Source of the DNA: Prunella strophiata
Lineage: Eukaryota; Chordata; Aves; Passeriformes; Prunellidae
Length of the DNA: 64,000 nucleotides
Assembly: GCA_036583965.1 (NCBI GenBank)
Contig: JAZBQD010000025.1
Location: 16,268,910 to 16,332,909 of the forward strand
Reading direction: 5' to 3'
This document shows positions 33,701-45,700 of the stretch, in pieces; within the stretch, counting starts at the first letter, position 1; each line of letters opens with the position of its first letter. The position numbers were made by a program, and so were the translations under genes. The notes under the pieces are model-generated. The model was not told the DNA's origin, ran no database searches, and was given only the letters and a program-made list of their open reading frames with translations.

Positions 33701-36700
33701 TTTGCTATATTATTCCCTTACCTGGGATTGCTATCATAACAGGTAATGAGTGAGACTGTTGTGAATGTTCATACTGACTTTATTCTGTTTGTTTAAAGAT
33801 CTCCAATGTGTTAATTGGAGAAGCAGTGCTCAACCTGGAGAAGCAATGTTGAGCTGTTTAATGACAAAGCAGGTGCAGAAGCAAGGCATATTGCACTGTC
33901 AGCAGAGATCAGTGTTAGTGTTTCTTTCCTGTATCCACATCTCTTTCACAAGCAGACCCTTCTTGCTATGACTGGGCGTAAGATTTCACAGTCACCTTAG
34001 CAATGCCTGCAGCCTCTGTCCTTCTGTCTTTTTAGAACTTTGGGACTTGGTTACATTCTTTACTCACTGTGACTTAGAAACTTTTTGTCTCCAAGACCAA
34101 ATGTACTCAAGATGCAAGACTATACACCCATTTATGACAGGTCTACTCTGTAGCTGTGGAAAGCAGTTTCTTCCTCCCCCCCCCCCCTTATTTTTTCCCT
34201 GTTGTGGTATTCACAGTCACAGAAATGGAGAAGACTTACTGAGAGCTATTGAGACACAAAAGCACTCCATAAATACTTGTAGCATTGCTAAAGAAAGGTT
34301 AATTGTTCAGTGAATAGATCTGGGCCTAACTGTCATATAAATCAAGTTACCAAAATGTCTGTTTAAAAACATGCTCTGTAATGCATACAAAAAAGTGAGG
34401 GTTGCACGTGCATTTTATATTTTTATTTACTCTTTTGCTGTGTTAAGCACTAGGGTGCTGTTTCATTCTGCTGTTTTATTTAATTTCATTCATTCATGCT
34501 GCCTTGGTAACAGAGCTTGAGCAGGAAGAAGCTTTGCTTTTTAATAATCCAGTGTCAGATTAAAGCCCAATGTTCAAAGATGGCTGCAGTATCTAAACTA
34601 AGGTTATTTAATCCATGTGTAAAAAGTAATTTTTGTGGCAAGGAACATGTAAAGCTTGCATGTTATGAAAATACAAACTTTCCAGAAGAGCTATGTTACA
34701 GCACATTCATACACGTTAATTCTATGTGAGAGTAAAATGTATAATAGCTTTGAAAACCCAACAGAACACAGAGAAGGCCATGGGTAAATCCTAATTCACT
34801 GTGTTATCTCCCTTACTGAAAAGGTATGGATGACAAGAACGCAGCTAAACTCAATGAGCTCATTCAAGCTGGGTAAGTAAGAACTTACTCCTGAAACTCA
34901 TAAAACTGTGTTATTCAGTTGGATGTTGTATTGATCATCCAAAGTTTGAGGCATTTTTTAATTTTCAGGAGCTGAAGTTTGATGTTTTCCATTCTTAGTT
35001 TGTTTTGTATTAGGATATTTTTTCCCCTTTTCCATGAAGCCATTAATTGTTAATAATAAGAAATGATGGGTTAAGTTTAATAAAATAATTAAATGAGAAT
35101 TCTGTACAGAAGCTACAGCACTTAACCATGTGGATTCACTTGGGGAAATAATTTGTTTTGTATTAGGATATTTCTCCCCTTTTCCGTGAAGCCATTAATT
35201 GTTAATAATAAGAAATGATGGGTTAAGTTTAATAAAATAATTAAATGAGAATTCTGTACAGAAGCTACAGCACTTAACCATGTGGATTCACTCAGGGAAA
35301 TCATAGAATTATTTAGGTTGGAATCCAAGATCATCAAGTCCAACCATTACCTCAGCCCTGCCACCACTAACTCCTGTCCACAAGTGCCACATCCATAGGT
35401 CTTTTAAATCTCGTCAGGGATGGTCACTCCACCACTGCCCTGGGCAGCCTGTTCTACTGCCTGACCACACTTTCAGTGCAGAAATTTTCTCAGTATCCCA
35501 TCTAAACCTCCCCTGGCACAACTTGAGGCTGTTTCCTTTTGTCCTGTCCCTTGTTCCCTGGGAGCTGAGCCTGATCCCCCCTCCTCCCTGCAGCCTCCCA
35601 TCAGGGAGTTGTGCAGAGCCACAAGGTCCCCCCTGAGCCTTGTTTTCTCCAGGCTGATCCCCCCAGCTCCCTCAGCTGCTCCTCATCAGACTTGTGCTCC
35701 AGACCCTTCACCAACTCCATTCCCATCTCTGCACACATTCCAGCCCCTTAATGTCTTTCTTGCCGTGAGGATTCATCTCCAAACCATTCTACCTCAGCAG
35801 GGCTCACGAGTCCTGACTTTCAGACCTGAAATGACCTTTCAGCACTTTGGAGGCCTCAGCCCTCCAGTGACTTTTGCATCTCCTTGACATTAAGAACAAA
35901 TGTTCTCTTTCACTTCTGAAGAGTATTGTGGGATTTGGGGGTGCAGTCTATGATTCGATGTACTCCTAGAATGCAGAAGGAGTACATAAAAGTTGCATAA
36001 TATTATAAGTGAGGGCATACCTGATGTATTTGGGCATAAATTTTTCCAAAGTAGTTCAGCTTTTAAAATGTATGTGTTTTAAAGTGAAATCTTTTTCAAA
36101 TGACAAGGCATGTGATTTTTTAGGAGGCAATAATGTGTCCTTAATCCCATCTTTAAAAGTGATTTGAAAAATCATTATTTTCTGTCTGTTACAGGTCTGC
36201 TTTTACCTTTTACATTCTTGCTTTTAGGGTGTTCACTGTAGCAGGCAAGTTATTGATGAAGTAAACATGACTGTAGAGAGGAGCAGGAGTTCGCCCCCTC
36301 AGTAGCTGCAGTCTTTTGACTTTACCTTGCAAAATATGGATACTTGGTGTTGTACATTTCTCATGTTCTCAAATGGAGTTTCCAGATCAGTTTCTTAGGA
36401 GTTGAACAACCTTGCCTGTCCTGGGAAATGCTGTTTGTACAGTGTGCTTCTGTTGATGGTCTTCAATGTGATGCTTGAATCATGTGTTCATTCTTCTGTT
36501 AACTGCAAGTTTTTAAATTAGAAGAGAAATTCCCATGTGGTTTGGGTTTTGTACAATTAGGAAAATATTAACAGTATGTTTAATGACATTATTCTTAAAG
36601 CAAATTACTTCTTTAAATTGGAGTTACCAGTTAAATGGACCTGGGATGAGCCTTCATCTGTAGTTTCCTATGGTTCAGAGTATCAGCAGTTGGTTTAGTC

Positions 36701-39700
36701 ACTGTGTGCTATACTAGAGTGCCTTTCTTATACTGGGTTATCCAAACAAACTAAAGCATAATAAATGAGTCTGATGACGTTGAGTGAGCTGTAGTATCAG
36801 TCTATCACTTTGCATGATTCAGGCCTTAGTTCTTCTAATTAATTGTTGATGAGGGCAACTGACTTCTGTGAAGTCTAGGTGTTTACTTCATGAAAGCCAG
36901 TCTTGTAACAAGCCATTTTGGGAACTTTGCATTTGAAAGTATTAATGCTAATCTTCTACGCCAAAATTAGAGTGTACATAACATTAACCAGTTCAGAATT
37001 AGTTGCTTTTGTAATGCTTTCTGTCTACATCTGGGAGACCCATTTTTGCTTCCCTTTTACTCCTGCATCCCTTACCCCATTTGGTGGTGAACCTCGTCAG
37101 TTGAAGAAAAGCAAACTGTATCTTCATTACCACCTGCACTTGCAGGGCAGCCTCATAGCTCCCAGAAGCAAACACATTGCATATACCTCGGTTGGTTCAA
37201 CTTCCCATCTTCCTCAGTGATGGTACAATTTTATGAGTCTCTTCCCTATTTGTAATCAGTACTTTCTCCAGTTCCTAACATGTTTCTTTCAAGTGTGACA
37301 CTCCTCTTTTGAATGCAATGCACTTTGCAAGGCTTGTCACTGAGGAAAGCTGTGAAAGAAAGGGAAACCAAAGTGATTAAAAATGATGAATGTGAACATG
37401 CATTATTCTGATTATCTGCTCCTTAAGTAGGTGAACATTCTCTTCATTTAATTGGTAAGAAAAGTCAAGAAAAGTTCTGAGGAGCTACCTGGCAAATTTT
37501 TGCAGCACGACTCCTGACCCTGGAGTTACATGCTCTAATTCAGTGCTTGTTTTGCATCTCTGGTTTCTGCACTAATTTCATGGAGTGTGGAAAAAAAAAA
37601 TGACCCTGTCCGGGACTCATAAAAAAAACCATACTTAAAAGCTTCCTCGTTGAGCTTATAACCCAGGTCATGGATACTAAGGAGTGCCTGACAACTCCAG
37701 TCAGCTGACTCTGGTAAGTACGGGTAAAGTCCTGTGTGACACATCTGTTTGGCTGTTGGAGTTAAGGCTATTCACTATTGTACATCTTTGTTCTTGTCTT
37801 CAGAATGTCAGTAACAGGCAGATGAGGCTAGTCAACAGCCAGTGGTACAGGAGTTGTTGAATAAATGGGGAATCTTGCAGAAAATAGATTACAGTTTACG
37901 TCTTTATAAATCCAAGGGGGAGCTAAGAATTATTCTGTCAGCTTCTGTAACTGTTCTGAGCAGTTCAGCATACTCAGGGCAACACTGAGCTGCTCCAGCT
38001 GCTGAAAGACAGGACCACTCTCTGTCCAGTCCTTTGTGCTAAGATTTTTATTACAGCATTTTAATTTTACTACGCATTTATTATATCATTGATTAGGATG
38101 TGTAACAAGAAAAAAAGGTTTATAGTGGTATAGCAGAACTGCTCAGTAACTAATTTAAATAAACTTAAACTGAAGGTTTGTTGTTTTGTTTCATTTTTAG
38201 GAGGATCATTTTTATTTAAGTTAGGTTTTGCAACACTCTTTACATTTAATAAAAAACTACATATGAACAAATACAAGTATTTTCTCAATGTCTTTGTAAA
38301 TATGTAGGAATTTTGGATAAGTTTAAAAAAAAAAAAAGCCAAACCACAAGAAACACCTAATTAAAGAAGTATTGTAACAGTGCACCAGTTAAGCAGAGCA
38401 CTCTTCAATGTTTTGTAGTGTATGTGGTTTTACCCCCCAACCTGAGAGGTTCTTTATAACACAAGGTAAGAAAGACTGAAACCATTAACCGGCATTAGTT
38501 GTTCTGTCTGGTTCAGATCCTGAATGTACTTATGTGGGATAGGAGTGATTCTTCACTGTCTTCCAGTTCCTTGGAAAAGCTCTTTGGCATGCTGAGGGGA
38601 AATCTATAACTCTCTAAAAATCTTGATCATAAAATAACAGTTCATACTGAAAAAAATAATATATGAACCAAACCAAGTCAGACTGGTAATTCTGAATGCA
38701 TAGTCAGTAGAGTGACTTTTTTTAAGACTTACCCTTTTCTGCATTTGGAGACATCCAGAATCTAGGTAACAGAAGAAAATAGGGATTTTGAAGCTAATAG
38801 TAGTTCTGTTGCAGACTGACTTTTCTACTGTGCTTTCCCCTAAATTTGTAGAAATAGTCTTCTTCCAGCCTCCCAGCTACAGATTTCAGTTAGAAAATTA
38901 TAGTGTCTAAATATATCTGCTTTTATATTAGTTTGATAACAAGTTATTCTTTAGACTCTGTCCTAGATTGCTTGAAGCTAAGCATACTTAATGGAGAAGG
39001 GAATTAGGGGAAGCAGAACACGTGAATGTGGGGGGCTGGGACATTCTAAAGCATGTGCGAGGGAGCCATGGAAATACCATTGATCACTGTTGCTGTGGAA
39101 GAGTGCTGTAGTGGCAGGGTGAAAATTTGCATGGGAAGTCTGTAATGTTCTATCACTTTTTTGTGTGCTCTGTGTTTCTTCATTTACTGAATGGTGTACT
39201 TTGCTTCCTGACTTCTGAACTGTGCCATTTCCCCTCATGCTCTGGGAGAGCAGTTGTTCCTGCTTCTCCATTTCCCCTCATGCTCTGGGAGAGCAGTTGT
39301 TCCTGCTTCTCCATATAGGTATCAGCAGGTTTGCAGTTGTTTGGTTTCCTCCAATGTGGTTTTCCTCCTAGTTTTTCGTTGTTTTGTTTGGTTTTGGTTT
39401 TTGGTTTTTTTTCCAAATAATATCTTTTCCATATACATTTTTCACACTTCTTTTCTGGCTTTTATCTTAGGTTTTGGTTGGGTTGGTTGTTTTTTTCTCA
39501 TCTCTCTGCCCTTTGAAGCACAGATAGGGATGCAGTCAGGAGTTTGTGATGCTGATCCATGTTCATTTATAAGCTGCTCCATGGTAACAGATGGTGGATA
39601 CCTGCAGCCCAAGATCCACCTGCACAGGTGGCAGACAAATGGAGCATGAACAACTACCAGGATGCCTGACTCAACAATAAATGCTTTATTGTTTGAGCTA

Positions 39701-42700
39701 GCTGGCCCCTTGAACAGAAATAGGAAATATGAAAAATGAACAACAGCACTTCTTTCTTCTTTTTCTTAGACCAATTAGCTCAGCTGTTTCAGGCAGATCA
39801 AACCTTCTGGGCCTTCTGAGCAGCCAGGCCTTTGTTTCAATAACTTTCCTCTCATGTGATGAAACAATTCCCACAAAACTTGATTGGCTTATATAGTCAT
39901 ATCAATATAAAAAAATGTTTCTCTCCCCAAACCCCTTCTTACTTGTACTAACTGTCAAGGTAATAATTATGATTATGATAATAATAATGCTAATTCTGAC
40001 TCTTCACTCACATGCTTCAAGGGCACATTTGATAATAAAAAATTGCATTAGCTAAAATCAAGGAGGAGAGTCTCAGCATGCACAAGTAGTGAAAAGAATT
40101 TGCTGTATTCAAACAGATTACAAATAGGGAAGAGGATCATTGTACAAAATGCTGATTTTTTTGATAAAATCATATCTACCCTTTAATATAAGGATAAATA
40201 CAAGAGAATATGGAGTCTCATGCTAAGGTGAGGTGCCCAGGAGGAGATTTTAACTTTTGTCCTTACCTTAACTTAGTGATTAGATATCCACAAGGGTTTC
40301 TGTGTCCCTCTCTAAGAGTCTTTACACTGGAAGACACTGACAGATACTTTACACTGTTGGACTTGGTGGGACTAACTGTCTTCAAACAATTCTTGTTTCC
40401 AAGAATTAAGTTGACATCTGCCCTTCCAGCCCAGGGATATTCCAAATCTATAGAAGTTCACAGTTCAGTAGCTGAAACTTTTGAGTTGCTCACCCCATCA
40501 GCTCCATCTTCTCAGGTCTGCCTTCACTTCTGCTGCCCTTTTGCAAATTTTCCTCTTAGCACTGTAGACAACTGCTCTTCCTGCATGATGGTGTTTTACT
40601 TACAGCATAGGAATATTCTTTGTAATTTATTTTGTTTTACTGCAAGGAGTTGCATTCAATCCTGCTGCTTCTATGCCAGCTGATCCTTAATGCTTTGAGT
40701 ATTAGGTAGTAATACTGCCATTGGTAATTTGATTGGGCTCAATGTCTGCCTTTTAAGTCCCTACAAAGAAAACAGGACTGATGGAGTGAAGAAATCAAGT
40801 AGTTTCACCATGTGAAAACAAAAATTACCTCTGACTTTTAAGGATCTTTGAAACTTCTAAAGTGATATTGAAACTAAACCAGTGAAATCATACTGTAAAA
40901 AGTTACTTTGTTTAGGTTTTTTCACAAGCTCTTAGACCTCATGTCTGCGCCAGATACAGTGATCATATTTCCGAATGAAAGACTGCAAAGACTTCAGACT
41001 CTTTCTTCCTGTAATTAAGAGTCATGAGTATAGAGGGGAGACAATCAAAACCACTTGTCTTTTATGAAGCAGCTGTCTGTGAGGGTACTCTTGAACCAAA
41101 GTAACATGATCCTGGTCAACTCATAAAACAGAAGTCCCTCCCTGAGTGGACAACCAAGTGTTTCATGAAAGTCTGGAAGAGAAGAGTCACAAGAGTAGTG
41201 CTTCCACAATGAAAAGTAAGGTGATAGGAAAGACTGAATGCTCTGTGAACTTGCACTGCAGACCCTTACATTTCTGTATTCATTCCTGTAGCCATGATGG
41301 TGTTTTGCTCTGTGACCCTGATCACAGAATCACAGAATAAGCTGAGTTGGAAGGGACAAGGATCATCAAGGTCAACTTCCAGCCCTGCACAGCACCATCC
41401 CCAAGAGTCACACTGTGCCTGAGAGCATTGTCCTAATGCTTCTTGATCTCTGTCAGGGGTGGTGCTGTGACCACTGCCCTAGGGAGCCTGTTCAATGCCC
41501 AAGCACTCCGGGGGAAGAAGCTTTTTCTAATATCCAACCTACGCCTGCCCTGACACAACTTCAGGCCATTTGCTTGGGTCCTGTCACTGGTATCCAGCAC
41601 AGAGAAGAAATTGGTGTCTGTCCTTTCTCTCCCCCTCATGAGGAAGTTGTAACTGCATGGAGGTCTCCCCTCAGTCTCCTTTTCTCCAGGCTGAACAGAC
41701 CAAGTGCCCTCAGCCAGTCCTCATATGGCTTCCCCCGTCACCATTTTCATTGCCCTCCTTTGGACATTCTCTAATAGTTTAATATCTTTATTATATAGTA
41801 GTGACCAAAACTGCACACAATACTCAAGGTGAGGCCACTCCAGTGCAAAGCAGAGTGGGACAATCCCCTCCTTGGCCCAGCTGGCAGTGCTGGACCTGGT
41901 GCCCCCAGAACAAGGATTTCCCTCTTGGCTCCAGGGCACTGGTGATTCAGCTCCAACTGGCCCTTGACAAGGACCCCCAGGTCCTTTCTGCAGCACTGCT
42001 CTCCAGCATCTCATTCCCCAGTCTGTCCACACATCCAAGGTTGCCCTGTCCCAGGTGCACAATCTGGCACTTTCCTTTGTTGAACTTCATGGTTGGTGAT
42101 TGCCCAGTCCTCTCATTTGTTGAGCTCTCTCTGCAGGGCCTCCCTGCCTTCAAGGGAGTCCACAGCTTCTCCCAGTTTTGTATCATCTGCAGACTTGCTT
42201 AGTATCTTTTCCAGTCCTGTGTCCAAGTCATATATGAAGATGGTGAAGAGGACAGGGCCTAAGATGGATAGGTCTGTATTCACATACTGTTGTTACTGGT
42301 TCCTCTAAGTACTTCTCTTTCCATATATCCAGGGCTACAACTGTTCGTTACAAAGGTAGAAACCTGCGTATCAAAGCTCCCATGTGCAGGGCTTTGAAGA
42401 AACTCTGTGATCCAGATGGTGAGTAAAAGATGCTGGAACATGAGGGTGTTCTAGAAGATGTGTGGAAGCATAGAAAGTGAGCAGGCGTGTTCTGGTGTGT
42501 CCATCACTGGCAAGGAAATTTGGGCTGTTGCGTGTTTGTCCTGGGCATAGTATTCTGTCTTGGCCTGTTTGCTCGTGTAACCTCAGTAACTTCAGGACTC
42601 ACCCAGTTTTCTTACCAGCTAAGTTGAAAAGGAAATACTCACACCAGGCCAGTTCACTGCTGCTTTCACTGTATGTGAAGGTGCTAGTGAATCAGCAGTA

Positions 42701-45700
42701 ATATAGTGTTTGGCATTGAACATTTTCAAATTTTTTACCTTCTCCTATTCAGCTATGTATGATTTCATTTTGGGTTTTTTGTTTTCTTCCTCATTCCCAA
42801 ATAAATAGAATCAGGCTGCTCAAAGGTCTGAAATACTGTACTTGCTCAAAGTTTCCAGACATCTGATTTTTGACATTGCTTGCTCAAGTGAAATCCCCAG
42901 TACCACTACAGTGTCCAAGGATAAGAACATATTGAAACAAAAGGTAATTAAGGAAGCAGGTTCCACTGGTGAAGCTGAGCTGCCCATGTTGTCTGTAGGT
43001 GATGGTGGTGTCTGATCTTTTGTAGTGTGTAACTGAGCATACAGTGTTGTGACTGAGTTGTCCTTGCTTTGACCCTTTGTGCTTCATCTCCATTCAGGTG
43101 TGAGTGATGAAGAGGACCAAAAGCCAGTACGACTTCCCCTCAAGGTCCCTGTGGAGTTGCAGCCACGGAATAACCATGCATGGGCTCGAGTACAGAGTCT
43201 TGCCCAGAACCCACGGCTTAGGTAATGGAGAACTGATTGTGGTGCTCAGAATAGGGAAATAGATGAGCAGCATCCTAGCCCCTTCCTCTTTCTTCAGGGT
43301 TCTCTTTGCCAGTTGGGCAGTTCATCCTTGATAATGCAGTTGACCTAAGTGTACGTAGTCTGAAGCCTTTCTCCAACCAGTGCATGGTTTGTAAACACGA
43401 GTTATCATGTGGGAAAATTAGATTACCATTGTTCTTTATATCTTTTAATTTGGGTAATGAAGGATCTACTAACTTTGGAGATGAGTGTAGTTTGTGCCAC
43501 TTAATGTCAGAGCAGAGGGCAAGTAAAATGGAGATAGTAGCCTTGGTTCTACTAAAATTTGTATTGTATGTACCATAGGCAGAGAGAAGGGAATATACAC
43601 AGTGGTCAAAGGTGCCTGCACCCAGGCTCTGAACATTTCACCTGCACCCAATGATTAAAGTAGCATAGAAAGTGTTTGTAGTTTCTCCCTTGTAAAACAT
43701 TGCTGTTGCAGCTGTTCAGTGCCATCAGTGGCTGTTCATCCTGGTACTTACATCTAGTCCAGAACTTGGGACAGCAAACATGAGGCCTCTGTGATGTTGA
43801 GTGTTGTTTCAAATGCAGCACTTCAGTGTAGTTACCAAAGATCATGATAAAAATATCCATTCTCTTCTCTGCATTAGGTTTATTTGATAAAATGCTTTCA
43901 AAAAGTAAATGTTTGTCTTTTGTGCCTCTTTTTCTCTTTCTTTTTATACTTTATGTAGTAGCTTCGTGCCTTGCCGGCACTTTTGCAGTTCAGCTAGGTC
44001 CTGCCATCTTTTCCTATCTTCTTCCATCTGGAAAAGAATAGTTTCTTGAATCACAGGAGTCAGGTTTATCTGACAGGCTTTTAGAATGTGTGAGTTACCA
44101 CAGTTGTGAGTTAACCTAGATTTTAAAGTTGTGGGATAACATGTTTTTGGTTTTGTTGTGGCTTTTTTCTTAGTGCTTGGGAGTGTTCTTTGTGCTGGCA
44201 TTATAGAATGCCAGTTTATTCCTTAATTCCCCTTCTAGCATCAAGGTTAAGACTTGGAGCTCCTGCTGACAGTTGTTCTCTGTTCCCTTGTTTTGCTTCT
44301 CTTGCATACAGGATGATCGTGGAGTTACATCGGAAGGTCTCCAGCCTCCTTGAATTCCTGAAGCAGAAGTGGGCTCTACATGAAGTGCGAGTTGTATCCT
44401 TTTCCTACTCAGTCTGTTCCGTGTGCTGTGTCCTGGGAGAAATTCCCTTCCTATTCCAAGTTCAGTTTTGCATCGGAAAAGTGAATCTACTTCATAAGTA
44501 TACCAGTCCCTGCTTAGTAAAGATACAGATAAAGTCTCAGCATCACTAGTGGAAGCTTTTGTGGAAGATCCCATAGTGTTCTGTTTTTACCTCAACTCTT
44601 CTCTGTTATGATCCCATAAAAGCTAGTTAAGAAAAAAATATGTTCCTGCCTTTATTTAATTTCCTCAAACAGTGGTCTTAGTCTGGTTCATTATCAGTGG
44701 GTGACCCCAATACAGTTTGGATAATAACTGTCAATTCTCTTTCCAGTTTCAGCAGAGAGGTTAAGGACAGATCTTTGCACTTTGTGCAGTTTCACCAATA
44801 TAGGCTTAAGCTCCTTGTCGAGGTAGCTGCTGCTACCTGCAATGTGTCTCTGCACTGTCTGAGCCATACAGCATTCAGGGTGTCTCTGCCTCTGAACTTT
44901 GATCCATGCAATAGAAGGATTTGTGAGTTAGCAGCTGTTCTGTTCTGAACCTAGTCCTTCTGACTTGCAGGTTTTATTCTCTTCTTTGGCCTTTCTTCTT
45001 TGGCCTTTCATTCAGGCTCTTCTGTTTAATTTGTGAGCCTGGAAGGAGCAGCAGCATAGCACTTGAAACAAGGATGTCAGAGTGTGTAGGGTGGAGTTTG
45101 CTGTACTCATGAGAGGCTGCTTTGCTGTGCAGTGTTAGAGGTTTTACTTGGTTTTGTTGGGGTTTGTTGATTGGGATTTTTTTTTTTTTACAATTACAGT
45201 GGTGTGTGAAACAGAGAGGTAATTTTGTTTGGAATGGATATTTAGGCTTTTAGCAGGTCTTCACTGCAGTCTTTATCACCACAAAGGACCTAATTTCTGG
45301 TTATAGTTTTCTTCACAATAATCTGTGCTGAATAGAGAACATGTCCTTGGTCAGCTAGGTTTTTGTTTTTTTTTTTTTTTTTTAACTTGCAAAATAGGCT
45401 CCCAGGTGCTTTTTTGAAAGGGGCAGATGACTGTTACATTCTTTGACACATCTTTTTTTAGCGTAAAACACTTGAAGAACAGCAAATTCAAGACTCCAGA
45501 GACTCAGAAACAAGAGGCAGCTTCTCAGAGGAGAAAGTGATGCTCCATCTCTTTCCAGGGGAGAACTGTACCATCACTCCACTGCCTGGGGTAGCCAGAG
45601 TGGTCCACTCCAAGGCCTTCTGTACTGTGCATTGGCAGGAAACAGGCAAATGCAAACAGAACACAAAAGACTCTCACTTACTCCCCCCTGCCCAAATCCT

